Assembly: GCA_949425635.1 (NCBI GenBank)
Contig: CASPWD010000008.1
Location: forward strand, 1 to 64,000
Length of the DNA stretch: 64,000 bases
Reading direction: 5' to 3'
Origin: an uncultured Bacilli bacterium
GTDB taxonomy: Bacteria; Bacillota_I; Bacilli_A; RF39; UBA660
Of this stretch, positions 37,191 to 47,277 are shown one piece after another. The notes under the pieces were generated by a model. That model saw only the letters and a list, made by a program, of their open reading frames with translations, searched no databases and was not told the DNA's origin. Made by a program: the position numbers and the translations under genes. The first letter of the stretch is position 1, and each line of letters starts with the position of its first letter.

Positions 37191-38408
37191 CTACCATTCT
37201 TTTTTTGAAAGATAACAATATGTTTCAATATGATGAGTAAATGGGAACATATCAAGTCCTTTTATTATTTCTATATTATAATATTCTTTTAGTTCTTTTA
37301 AATCTCGTGCTAGTGTTATAGGATCACATGATACATATATTATTTTACTTGGTTTAAAGTTAATTATTGTTTCTTTTGTTTTATTATCTAATCCTGCACG
37401 AGGAGGGTCAACAATGACAGTATCTACACTATCTTTTATTTTAGGAAGACAAGTTCCAACATCTCCTAGCATATAATTAATGTTATCTTTTTTATTTATC
37501 TTAGCATTAGTAATAGCATTTAAAACAGCATTTTTTACTATTTCAATACCATAAACATTTTTAGCATTTTTTGCTGCATTAATGCCTAATGTTCCTACTC
37601 CACAATAAAGATCTAGTATTGTGTCTGTAGATGTTATATTTTCATTAATTAGATTAAATATTATTGAACAGATATCTCTATTTATTTGGAAGAAAGAATC
37701 GTATGAAACAGTGAAGTACAAGTTATTAATTATTTCGATGAAGCTAGAATCCCCTGTTATTGGATGATCATTTAAAACTATTCCTGCTATTTTATGGTTG
37801 GATTTTAAATAGGTGATATCTGGCTTTATATCATCTTCTGTTTTAATCCAAATAAGTAGTTCATCGTTGTAGTTAGAGCGAATAATTAATTCACCATTTT
37901 TAATATCTAAATGATTTATGTCTTTGATGAAGTTCTGAATAGCTTGACTTGCTAGAAGACAGTTATTTATTTCGACTAATTTGTGACTAGATGTTTCATA
38001 GTATCCATATTTACCATCTACTATTTTAAAAGTTATTTTATTACGATAATTTAAAATATTAGGGCTAGATATTACCTCTATATCTTTATTAAATCCAGCA
38101 TATTTATTTATAATCTCTTTAAGTTTATCTCTCTTGTATTTTAGAGTGTCTTCATATGAAAGATCTAGAAGACGACAACCTCCACAAGTACTAAAATATG
38201 GACATGGACTATCTACTCTACTTGGGCTTTTTTTTATGTATTCAGTTACAATTGCTTCATTATATTTTTTATTTTCTTTTGTAAGTTTTATGTTTACTAT
38301 TTCCTCTGGTAAGGCATTAGATACAAATGTAATTTTATTATTTACGAAACAAATACCTCTTCCTTGATTATCTAGTTTTTCGATTTTTACTTCTTTCATA
38401 ATTAACAC
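37191..38408 (-). CDS. rlmD: RlmD/RumA/TrmA-family RNA (uracil-5-)-methyltransferase
   Basis: CPYFSTCGGCRLLDLSY; LDLYCGVGTLGINAA; VDPPRAGLD; YVSCDPITLARDL. Confidence 0.88.
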   Translation of the reverse strand: MLIMKEVKIEKLDNQGRGICFVNNKITFVSNALPEEIVNIKLTKENKKYNEAIVTEYIKKSPSRVDSPCPYFSTCGGCRLLDLSYEDTLKYKRDKLKEIINKYAGFNKDIEVISSPNILNYRNKITFKIVDGKYGYYETSSHKLVEINNCLLASQAIQNFIKDINHLDIKNGELIIRSNYNDELLIWIKTEDDIKPDITYLKSNHKIAGIVLNDHPITGDSSFIEIINNLYFTVSYDSFFQINRDICSIIFNLINENITSTDTILDLYCGVGTLGINAAKNAKNVYGIEIVKNAVLNAITNAKINKKDNINYMLGDVGTCLPKIKDSVDTVIVDPPRAGLDNKTKETIINFKPSKIIYVSCDPITLARDLKELKEYYNIEIIKGLDMFPFTHHIETYCYLSKKEW

Positions 38409-38558
38409 AACCTTTATTTTAGTTTATCATTTATTTAAAATATTTTGTATGGTAATAAGTTATTTGGTGCTATAAATCTCTTGCTTAATCATTTTAATTA
38501 TAATTTAAATATTGATTAATGAATAATATTATATATTAATATCTTGAAAAAGGAAGAA

Positions 38559-38582
38559 AAAAAGATAAGAATTTTCTTATCT
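38559..38582 (-). terminator. Terminator of rpe
   Basis: TAAGATAAGAAAATTCTTATCTTTTTTTC on minus strand. Confidence 0.65.
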
Positions 38583-39215
38583 TAATGAATCTATTTGTTT
38601 GTTATAGTCTTCGCTTTTACATACATATGAGCCACTAATAACCATATCAGCTCCAGCTTTACGAACTAGTTTGGCTGTTTCAGCATTTATTCCACCATCG
38701 ACACTAATTATATAATGGTATCCATTTTCTTCTCTTATATCACGAAGAGTTTCAATCTTATAAAGAATCTCTTTCATAAATTCTTGACCACCTTTGCCTG
38801 GTTTAACACTCATAACAAGAACTTGGTCAATGTGATTTAACAATGGAACAATATGACTTACTTTAGTTTCAGGATTTATAGCAATTCCTACTTTTAATGG
38901 TGTATGTCTTATCATATTTATTACATCAATAGGTCTTCTATGAGCTTCATAATGTAATGTTAAATATTCGACATTACTCATTTTAGCAAAGTCTTTAACA
39001 AATTTATTAGGAGAACATACCATCATATGTACATCTAATTTTTTATTACAATTTTTAAACATTTTCTTTATATCTTGAACTGTATAGTTAGAATTTTCAA
39101 CAAAGATTCCATCCATCATATCAACATGAATGTAATCTGCGTTAGATTCATCTATTTTATTAATTGTAGTTTCTAAATCATAATCACTACTTATAAAAGA
39201 TACTCCTACTTTCAT
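38577..39215 (-). CDS. rpe: Ribulose-phosphate 3-epimerase
   Basis: YIHVDMMDGIFVENSNY; VMSVKPGKGGQEF; SVDGGINAETA. Confidence 0.92.
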   Translation of the reverse strand: MKVGVSFISSDYDLETTINKIDESNADYIHVDMMDGIFVENSNYTVQDIKKMFKNCNKKLDVHMMVCSPNKFVKDFAKMSNVEYLTLHYEAHRRPIDVINMIRHTPLKVGIAINPETKVSHIVPLLNHIDQVLVMSVKPGKGGQEFMKEILYKIETLRDIREENGYHYIISVDGGINAETAKLVRKAGADMVISGSYVCKSEDYNKQIDSLR

Positions 39216-40051
39216 TTTCCTATTTCCTCCAAAAATAACAAATAATTATTGTATCTAGATTGTAATATTAATTTTTCTTCTAGAGCTTTTTTTACTCCAC
39301 AATCTTTTTCTTTATTATGCATGCAGTCTCTAAATTTACATGGATATTCACTAAACTCGACAAAACTATCTCGAAGTTGTTCTTTATCCATTTCATTTAA
39401 ATTTAGAGCAGAGAAACCAGGAGTGTCAGCAATATAACCTTCCGATATGTTATATAATTCAACATGTCTAGTTGTATGCTTACCACGACCTAGAGCCTCA
39501 CTTATTTCATCTGTTTTTATGTTTAAATTATTATCTAAACTATTTAGTAGACTACTTTTACCAGCACCAGTTTGACCAGCTAAAACGACTAACTGATTTT
39601 TTATTAATTTTTTTATAGTATTTGTTTCAGTGTTATATACAACTTTGATACCTATCATATTATAATATCTTTTTAAATTATCGATTGTTTCCTTTTCAAC
39701 TTCGTTAAGTAAGTCTACTTTAGTAAAACAGATTATTGGTTCGATATTATTAAATGTTATAACACTTATAAGTTTATCTAAAAGATTTAGATCTAAGTTA
39801 GGTTTTTTTACACTTGTAACAAGAATGGCTATGTCAACGTTAGAAATAACTGGACGGTCTAAAGAATTTTTCCTAGGTAGGATTTCTGTTATAAGATTGT
39901 TTTCAGCATCAATAATAACATTATCTCCTACCATAGGACTTATATTACAGGCACGAAATTTCCCTCTAGCACGACAGCCATATAAAGCTTCACCTACTTT
40001 GACAGTATATAAATTACTTATTTGTTTAATTATTTGACCATTCATTAGCAT
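39212..40051 (-). CDS. rsgA: Ribosome small subunit-dependent GTPase A
   Basis: GQTGAGKSSLLNSL; ADTPGFSALNL; Cys/His Zn site CKFRDCMHNKEKDCGV. Confidence 0.93.
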   Translation of the reverse strand: MLMNGQIIKQISNLYTVKVGEALYGCRARGKFRACNISPMVGDNVIIDAENNLITEILPRKNSLDRPVISNVDIAILVTSVKKPNLDLNLLDKLISVITFNNIEPIICFTKVDLLNEVEKETIDNLKRYYNMIGIKVVYNTETNTIKKLIKNQLVVLAGQTGAGKSSLLNSLDNNLNIKTDEISEALGRGKHTTRHVELYNISEGYIADTPGFSALNLNEMDKEQLRDSFVEFSEYPCKFRDCMHNKEKDCGVKKALEEKLILQSRYNNYLLFLEEIGK

Positions 40052-41823
40052 AAAGAATTTCCATCTTCATCAACGCCACATTCAGGGTCATCTGGATTTT
40101 CGGGATCAGTTGGTTCTTCTGGATCTGGTGCTTTAGCTATTTTAATAATAAGTTTACTATTTTTAGTAATTGTATATCCTTCTGGTCTACTTTGTTCGAA
40201 GATTGCACCTTCATCGACATTTGGATTAACTTCTCTTTCAACTACTAATGTAACTCCATATTTTTTACAGAAACTTCTTACTTCGTCTTCTGTATAAGTA
40301 CCATCAGTAAAGTCTGGATATTTATTTTCAACAAGTCCTAGATATAAAGTTATACTATCTCTAGCTCCTAGCTTTTCACCAGGTTTTACTGATTGATCTA
40401 AGATAGTTCCTTCTTCGTACTTAGAATCAGGATCTATTTCTTTATATTCTGGATAAACTAAAATATCACGAGCTTCTAAAGCACCTTTTATTTCTTGATA
40501 ATTTTTACCTGTAAAGTCTTCTACTTCATATTTAGAATCTCCTGTTGATACATAGATAGTTATAGTGCTTCCTTTACTTCGTTTTGTACCACTTAGAGGA
40601 TTTGTTTTTACTACTTTACCTTCTTCTACTTTGTCATCACTGATTTCTACTTCTTCATCAGCAACTTCAAAACCAAGACTTTGTAGTTCTTCGATAACTT
40701 CACTAACTGTTTTACCCTCAACCTCTGGAACGATAATGTCATTACGTTTAAGAATAGATGGTAAAAGTAATACGAATGCAGCTACTATAATAAATAGTCC
40801 TACAAATATTGATGCAAGAACAACTAATAATTTATTTTCTTTCTTTACTTCATCGTCTGTAACTTGTTTAACCACAACCTCATCTCCGTTTTCTTCCATA
40901 TCTTCAACTTGAATTGCTTTTTCGACTTGTTTAGTAAACTTCTTATTATCACTATCTAATTCAGGATATTGATATTCATATTTTTCTTCATTTATTCTTG
41001 AATCATCTAGACATGTTTTTAAATCTTCGTACATTTCACGGGCATCGTTATATCTGTTTTTAGGATTTTTTGATGCACTTTTAAGAATTATGTTTTCAAC
41101 ACTTTGTGGAATGTCTGGTAATTCTTCTCTAATACTTGGTAGTGGTTCTTTTAAATGTTTAAGAGCTATTTCAACAGCATTATCACCACGATAAGGTAAT
41201 ACACCTGTTAGCAATTCATACATTAAAATACCCATTGAGTAGATATCGCTTTTTAGAGTTGAACCCTTACCACTCGCTTGTTCTGGTGGTAGATAATGAA
41301 CACTTCCCATAACCGAATTTGTTTGAGTTAATTGAGTTGCATTCATGGCCATAGCGATACCAAAGTCTGTTATTTTAACCATACCATTTTCTAGTATCAT
41401 GATGTTTTGTGGCTTTATATCACGGTGGATTATATAACTATCATGAGCAATTGATAAACCATCAGCAATTTGGCTCATTATATCAACTACTTCAGAAGTC
41501 GTAAGTTTACCACGTTTTTTTAGTAAGTCTTTTAAATTCTTACCTTCAATATATTCCATTACAATGAAATATTGACCATTATCTTCACCTACATCATATA
41601 CTTCAACAATGTTTGGATGGCTTAGACTACTAGCATTAAGAGCTTCTCTTTGGAAACGTCTTACGAATTTTTCATCATTCGATAGGTCTCCACGTAGCAC
41701 TTTAACAGCAACATCACGGTCTAGAATAGTATCATAAGCTAAATAAACATTAGCCATTCCACCTTCCCCAATAGATTTAATTATTTGATAACGATCGTTA
41801 ATTTTTTGTCCTTTCATAATCAT
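40045..41823 (-). CDS. prkC: Ser/Thr protein kinase with PASTA repeats
   Basis: HRDIKPQNIMI; TM; PASTA repeats; acidic proline-rich tail. Confidence 0.93.
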   Translation of the reverse strand: MIMKGQKINDRYQIIKSIGEGGMANVYLAYDTILDRDVAVKVLRGDLSNDEKFVRRFQREALNASSLSHPNIVEVYDVGEDNGQYFIVMEYIEGKNLKDLLKKRGKLTTSEVVDIMSQIADGLSIAHDSYIIHRDIKPQNIMILENGMVKITDFGIAMAMNATQLTQTNSVMGSVHYLPPEQASGKGSTLKSDIYSMGILMYELLTGVLPYRGDNAVEIALKHLKEPLPSIREELPDIPQSVENIILKSASKNPKNRYNDAREMYEDLKTCLDDSRINEEKYEYQYPELDSDNKKFTKQVEKAIQVEDMEENGDEVVVKQVTDDEVKKENKLLVVLASIFVGLFIIVAAFVLLLPSILKRNDIIVPEVEGKTVSEVIEELQSLGFEVADEEVEISDDKVEEGKVVKTNPLSGTKRSKGSTITIYVSTGDSKYEVEDFTGKNYQEIKGALEARDILVYPEYKEIDPDSKYEEGTILDQSVKPGEKLGARDSITLYLGLVENKYPDFTDGTYTEDEVRSFCKKYGVTLVVEREVNPNVDEGAIFEQSRPEGYTITKNSKLIIKIAKAPDPEEPTDPENPDDPECGVDEDGNSLC

Positions 41824-42599
41824 ATTTCTTCACCACTTTCAAGAGATAAATATGCTACTGATATATTATCAGTTCCCCCTCTGGCATTACTTTTTCTAAT
41901 TAACTTAATTACTTGTTCCTCTATTTCAAGTTCTTCATCATTTAGAACTTTCTCAATTTGTTCTTTCGTTAACATTGAAGTTAAGCCATCACTACAAAGT
42001 AGAATTCCATCAACATTTCTATCTACATCAAAAACATCTAGTTCAGCTTTCTCACTACTTCCTAAAGCCTTCATTAATACGTTTCTTTTAGGATGATATT
42101 TCGCTTCTTCTTCTGTTAGGTCACCAGCTGCTACTAAAAGATTTACTAGAGTATGATCTTTCGTTACTTTGGTAAGTTTACCATTCTTAAAGACAAATCC
42201 AGATGAATCTCCGATGTTTCCAAATAGCAGATAACTATCAGTTAATAGAGCCATAACAGTTGTTGTACCCATTCCTAAAGCTTCTGGATGGATTTTTGTA
42301 TGCTCTAAAATTTCTGTATTTATTTCACTTATGTTATCTTTCATCCAATTAATTGCATCTAGTTTACTTCCAATAGAATTAAGACTATTAAATTTATTTC
42401 CCATATGATTTAAAACTATGGAACTAGCTACTTCTCCAGCTCGATGACCACCCATGCCATCGGCAACGATAAGAAGGTATTCGTTATTGGCATTTTTTAA
42501 GATTGTAACAGAATCTTCGTTATGATCTCTAACTTTACCAGAGTCTGTTAAATAAAATGATTTCATGCTTTCACCTCTTTGCTTCTTAGTTGACCACAT
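41820..42599 (-). CDS. prpC: PP2C-family protein phosphatase
   Basis: LLIVADGMGGHRAGEVAS; GGTDNISVAYL. Confidence 0.92.
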   Translation of the reverse strand: MWSTKKQRGESMKSFYLTDSGKVRDHNEDSVTILKNANNEYLLIVADGMGGHRAGEVASSIVLNHMGNKFNSLNSIGSKLDAINWMKDNISEINTEILEHTKIHPEALGMGTTTVMALLTDSYLLFGNIGDSSGFVFKNGKLTKVTKDHTLVNLLVAAGDLTEEEAKYHPKRNVLMKALGSSEKAELDVFDVDRNVDGILLCSDGLTSMLTKEQIEKVLNDEELEIEEQVIKLIRKSNARGGTDNISVAYLSLESGEEI

Positions 42600-43600
42600 G
42601 CAGCATCTATCTTACTTCCAAATTCTTTTCTTATTGTAACATTGATACCACGCTTTTTTAATGTGTCATAAAATTTCATTATTTGTTCTTTGCCTGCTCT
42701 TTTAAATTCAATATGATTTGTTTCATTATATGGTATTAGATTAACATAAACATTTAGTCCTCTTAATAAAGATGCTAATTCATTGGCATGAGCCTCAGAG
42801 TCGTTTACACCATCTAACATAACATATTCAATCGTTACTCGACGATTCGTTTTTTCAATATATTCTTTGATTGTTGCCATTAAAAGGTCTAGTTTATAAG
42901 CTCTATTTATTGGCATTATTTTATCTCTTAACTCCGTATTTGGAGCATGTAAAGAGATAGCTAAGTTAATTTGAAGACTTTCTTCCATTAAATCTTTAAG
43001 TTTGGGAACTATTCCACAAGTTGATAAAGTTATGTGACGAGCACCAATAGCAATACCTTTTGGATCATTAATTATTTTAATAAAGTCCATAACATTAGTA
43101 TAGTTATCTAAAGGTTCTCCAATACCCATAATTACAACACTTGAAATACGCTTTTTAATATCGGCTTCAACAAGTAAAATTTGTTCAACCATTTCATAGC
43201 TTCCAAGATCTCTTACTTTCTTTAGACGTCCTGATTCACAAAAAGCACATCCCATGTTACAACCAACTTCACTACTTACACAAATTGATAGGCCATAATC
43301 ATGTTCCATAAGAACTGCTTCAACAAAGTTATCATCAAATAAACGGAAAAGATATTTTTTTACACCTTTGTCTTCTTGTTTTTTTTCTATTTTTATCATC
43401 TTAAAAGAAAAGTCATGGTCTAATGTTTCTTGTAATTCTTTTTTTATATTCGTCATTTCATAGAAAGATTTTACTTTTTTATCATAAAGCCACTCAAAAA
43501 CTTGAAGTGCTTTAAACTTCTTTTCATTCATATTTAAAAAGTAATTTTCTAAGTCTTCTCTTTTTATACCATATATATTCATCATATTAACCTCTATCAT
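42563..43600 (-). CDS. rlmN: 23S rRNA (adenine2503-C2)-methyltransferase, radical SAM
   Basis: CNMGCAFCESGRLKKVRDLG; GIGEPLDNY. Confidence 0.93.
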   Translation of the reverse strand: MIEVNMMNIYGIKREDLENYFLNMNEKKFKALQVFEWLYDKKVKSFYEMTNIKKELQETLDHDFSFKMIKIEKKQEDKGVKKYLFRLFDDNFVEAVLMEHDYGLSICVSSEVGCNMGCAFCESGRLKKVRDLGSYEMVEQILLVEADIKKRISSVVIMGIGEPLDNYTNVMDFIKIINDPKGIAIGARHITLSTCGIVPKLKDLMEESLQINLAISLHAPNTELRDKIMPINRAYKLDLLMATIKEYIEKTNRRVTIEYVMLDGVNDSEAHANELASLLRGLNVYVNLIPYNETNHIEFKRAGKEQIMKFYDTLKKRGINVTIRKEFGSKIDAACGQLRSKEVKA

Positions 43601-43648
43601 GATTATATCATTAAATAAAGAATAATTACAGAAAATTTGACATAATAA

Positions 43649-43679
43649 AAGCCAATTATCGCTAAATAATTGGTTTTAT
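43649..43679 (-). terminator. Terminator
   Basis: AAAACCAATTATTTAGCGATAATTGGCTTTT on minus strand. Confidence 0.55.
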
Positions 43680-43686
43680 TGACAGA

Positions 43687-44523
43687 TTAAACATTTTCAA
43701 AGACAAACTTGTTTTTTTTATGGACTATTCCACATATTGAAAATGAATTTATAACGATAAATATGGCTACAACTGAGGTTATAACATATTTAAAGATATT
43801 TATAGTATCGATATTCACTGTTCCAACAATCGTTCCCGCATTTTGCCAAAAAACAAATTTACTGTATAGATTGTTTATTATATTAAACATACACCAAGCT
43901 CCAAAGATGTAAATAAGAGCGTTAATTATTATTGTAAAGGTATCGTATATGTAAATATTGATTTTAGATAAGTAATGATTTTTAAATTGTTTTGAAACTA
44001 CATTGCTCATTATGACCATTAATAAGGAACATCCAAATGATAAGAGTAAGAATAATAAAATGATACTACGTCTAAGATATTCATTAAACTCGGTTGATGT
44101 ATAGGATGATTGATAAGGGAATAATTCAACCTTGCTATCTAAGTAATTAAATCCTAAATATAAGAGTACTAATAATAGAGATGAAATAATTGCTATTTTA
44201 AAAAATGTTGCCAAACAAGTCGTGATTATATCTCTTTCCACTTTTAATTTTCCATCTTCCATTCCATCAGACGATGCGTGTTCACTAGCAAAATCATATG
44301 AGTATTCTTCCCCTTCATTATTCAGATAGTTGATTGTTGATTCGTTATAATTTTTAAGAGTATCAGGATTTATGACAATCGTTTTTGAATCGCTCATATC
44401 AGGGATACTTTGGTAGTTGTTTGAGCTTTCTTCTTGGTAGTTAGAATCATCATAAGCATTAAAGTACTTTCCACTATTAAGAGAATTTCTACCATTGGTT
44501 TTTTCTATTTTTATGATACCCAT
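43687..44523 (-). CDS. Polytopic membrane protein of unknown function
   Basis: About four TM segments after an acidic N-terminal region. Confidence 0.6.
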   Translation of the reverse strand: MGIIKIEKTNGRNSLNSGKYFNAYDDSNYQEESSNNYQSIPDMSDSKTIVINPDTLKNYNESTINYLNNEGEEYSYDFASEHASSDGMEDGKLKVERDIITTCLATFFKIAIISSLLLVLLYLGFNYLDSKVELFPYQSSYTSTEFNEYLRRSIILLFLLLSFGCSLLMVIMSNVVSKQFKNHYLSKINIYIYDTFTIIINALIYIFGAWCMFNIINNLYSKFVFWQNAGTIVGTVNIDTINIFKYVITSVVAIFIVINSFSICGIVHKKNKFVFENV

Positions 44524-44570
44524 ATAAGATCACTCCTATTATCTTTTTTAGTATATCATAAATTATAGAG

Positions 44571-45269
44571 TTATTCCAAATGAAGCTTTAGTTTTTTGAT
44601 TACTTTTTTTTCAATGCGTGAAATATAAGATTGGCTAATTCCTAAGAGCTCAGCAACTTCTTTTTGAGTATATTCCTCAGTGTTATAAAGTCCGTAACGC
44701 ATTACCATTATTTGTCTATCTCTTTCATTTAAGTTTTTTAAGTAATCCTTAAGTAATTCAATATCTGTTTTTTTCTCATATTCTTTGTATGTACTATCTT
44801 CTGAGGTACTGACAATATCTTCAAGATGTAATTCATTGCCTTCCCCATCAAAACTTAAAGCTTCTTCAAAACTGATATCATATACTCTTTTTTTATTCTT
44901 TCTAAGATACATTAGAATTTCATTCGATATACAACGTGAGGCATAGGTCGCTAAACGAATGTTTTTATCTATTTTATAAGTATTTATACCTTTTATTAAA
45001 CCAATAGTTCCAATGCTTACAAGGTCTTCTAATGGTTCTAAAGTACTTTCGTATTTTTTGGCAATAAAGACAACTAATCTTAGATTGTGTTCAATTAGCT
45101 TATTACGAGCAGCCATGTCACCTTGTTCAGCATTAATTAATAAAGAAAGTTCTTCTTCTTTCTCTAGAGGTGGTGGTAAGATGTCTGTACTTCCGATGAA
45201 GAAGAATTGATTATATTTTATTTTAATTTTAAGAATAAATTCTTTTATTATAGTTATAATTTTTTTCAT
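44571..45269 (-). CDS. sigE: Sporulation sigma factor SigE (with pro-sequence)
   Basis: Pro-region then GSTDILPPPLEKEEELSLL; ERDRQIMVMRYGLYNTEEYTQKEVAELLGISQSYISRIEKK. Confidence 0.92.
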   Translation of the reverse strand: MKKIITIIKEFILKIKIKYNQFFFIGSTDILPPPLEKEEELSLLINAEQGDMAARNKLIEHNLRLVVFIAKKYESTLEPLEDLVSIGTIGLIKGINTYKIDKNIRLATYASRCISNEILMYLRKNKKRVYDISFEEALSFDGEGNELHLEDIVSTSEDSTYKEYEKKTDIELLKDYLKNLNERDRQIMVMRYGLYNTEEYTQKEVAELLGISQSYISRIEKKVIKKLKLHLE

Positions 45270-46084
45270 TATTTTAAGCCCTCCATTATTTTGCTATTTA
45301 TAATACAATTGATACCATCTATAAAGAAATTTTCGGTGCTAATTCCAACTAAAAATTTATCGAATGTTTTCCCATCTATTTCAATTTTCGTCGCTTTATA
45401 GCATTCTAATAATCCATGATTATTGAGGCTATTATAAGGAACATATATGGGATTTTTTTTAAAATTTTTCAGCATTATGTTTTCATGGATGAGAATGATA
45501 CTTTTATCTGTATATGGATCTTTTAATTTGTTTCCTGTGTCGAGAAATGCGTTTACCTCTAAAGCACTATTATTGAAATATATTTTACATTTGTAATAGT
45601 TACTATAGTTCGTTTTTAAAACTTGTAAAGATTTTAGATATTTTAAATAAAGAAATATTCCTAAGATTAAGATTACGCCATAAGTATTATATAGACTTTT
45701 ACTAGTAAAAATTAGGCCATTACTACTATAGTTAAACTGACTATTTAAGAAGTATATTCCACCTCCCATAAGCATGCTTACTAAATAAAAATATAGAACA
45801 TTTTTAGAAGTATATTTTATATCTTTAAATCCAAAAGCTACTATAATCATAATAATACTTACAACAAATTTGTATATAAGAAGTTCGAAATTAGTCATAT
45901 TTATAAATAATATAAGAAGAGTTAGTGTACCAATAAGGCTACTTGTTATAAGTCTTATAACTGAGGTATTTCGCCGTAATATGTAATTAACACTACTTAG
46001 AAGAATTAAATCGAAAATACAATTTATTAACATTACTAAGTCTAAATATATTTTCATAAATATCACCCACATACAAAATACCAT
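45269..46084 (-). CDS. spoIIGA: SpoIIGA-like sigma-E processing peptidase
   Basis: Multi-TM N-terminus (YLDLVMLINCIFDLILL); aspartyl motif FLDTGNKLKDPYTDKSI; adjacent to sigE. Confidence 0.85.
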   Translation of the reverse strand: MVFCMWVIFMKIYLDLVMLINCIFDLILLSSVNYILRRNTSVIRLITSSLIGTLTLLILFINMTNFELLIYKFVVSIIMIIVAFGFKDIKYTSKNVLYFYLVSMLMGGGIYFLNSQFNYSSNGLIFTSKSLYNTYGVILILGIFLYLKYLKSLQVLKTNYSNYYKCKIYFNNSALEVNAFLDTGNKLKDPYTDKSIILIHENIMLKNFKKNPIYVPYNSLNNHGLLECYKATKIEIDGKTFDKFLVGISTENFFIDGINCIINSKIMEGLK

Positions 46085-46131
46085 TTATGAAAGATGAAAA
46101 AAGTCAAAAAAAAACGATTTATTAAAAATCG

Positions 46132-47277
46132 TTATTTTATTGTATATGTTGCTCCTTTAATAGTTTGACTTTTGAACTCGTCTTTTCCTTTTAAACCAGT
46201 AAATTTATCTTCATTTTCACTTGGAGCGAATCCTTCAACACTAGATGAATTTTCAATCATGTATGCTATTTTTTCGAAAGCTGTATCAATATTTTGTTCT
46301 GTTACACCCATTACAAAGCCACTTGCAACATGAGTTGTATCTAGAGAAGCTAAATAACTTACACCGGCGTCCCCATCTTTGCTAACAATAAAGGCATAAA
46401 ATTCTGTATTACTATATTTTATTTTACCATGATTTAAAACTGTGAATCCCTCTGTAGTTAATTCAGTTACAATTTCGTTGATGCTAGCTAGTGCAGTAGC
46501 ATATGAATAATTTTCAACAAAGAAGTTAAAATATAGATTTGCTGATGAAACACTATCTGTAGCTGTTATAGAGTCATTTGTTTTGTTATATATTAAGCCA
46601 TCAGGTAAAACAAAAGTAAATCCATTTAAAAGATGAGTGTTTTTGTCTGATGGTTTATTATCATCACCTTTATCGTCATCGTCGTCTTTATCGTCATCAT
46701 CTTGGCTTGGCTTATTATCATCTTCTTTTTTGTCATCTGGTTTTTTATCGATTTCTTTTGTTTCAGTTTTATCAGTTATTGTCTTATATGCTATAAATCC
46801 TCCAAGACCAGCAATTATAAATATTAAGACAATTAAAATAATTATAAATCCTTTATTACTATTTTTTGTATTCTGAGGCATTTGATTTGGATTCATGCCA
46901 TTATTTACTGGTGGTACCATATTGCCATAATTTTGATTCATTGGCATTGATGGTTGGACATTATTATAGTTATTATTAGGATTTTGCATTTGTGTTGGAG
47001 CTTCTTGAGGTCCATAATTTTGATTCGTCATTGGTTGTACTGGCACTTGTTGATTCATTACTGGTTGAGTTTGTTGATTAACAACTGGCTCGTTATTCAT
47101 TGGTTGAGTTGGTGTTTGAACACCATTTACATATCCTTGATTATTTGTTCCTTGGTTTACTTGATTCGTTATAGGTGTTCCCATATTTACTGGTTCACCA
47201 CAAACGCGACATATAGGGTCATTTTCATTTAATAAGTTTCCACATTTTCTACAATTCATTTTTTTTATTCCTCTCAA
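46132..47277 (-). CDS. Zinc-ribbon membrane protein with N/P/Q-rich and K/D-rich linkers
   Basis: MNCRKCGNLLNENDPICRVCGEPV; TM; low-complexity. Confidence 0.7.
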   Translation of the reverse strand: MRGIKKMNCRKCGNLLNENDPICRVCGEPVNMGTPITNQVNQGTNNQGYVNGVQTPTQPMNNEPVVNQQTQPVMNQQVPVQPMTNQNYGPQEAPTQMQNPNNNYNNVQPSMPMNQNYGNMVPPVNNGMNPNQMPQNTKNSNKGFIIILIVLIFIIAGLGGFIAYKTITDKTETKEIDKKPDDKKEDDNKPSQDDDDKDDDDDKGDDNKPSDKNTHLLNGFTFVLPDGLIYNKTNDSITATDSVSSANLYFNFFVENYSYATALASINEIVTELTTEGFTVLNHGKIKYSNTEFYAFIVSKDGDAGVSYLASLDTTHVASGFVMGVTEQNIDTAFEKIAYMIENSSSVEGFAPSENEDKFTGLKGKDEFKSQTIKGATYTIK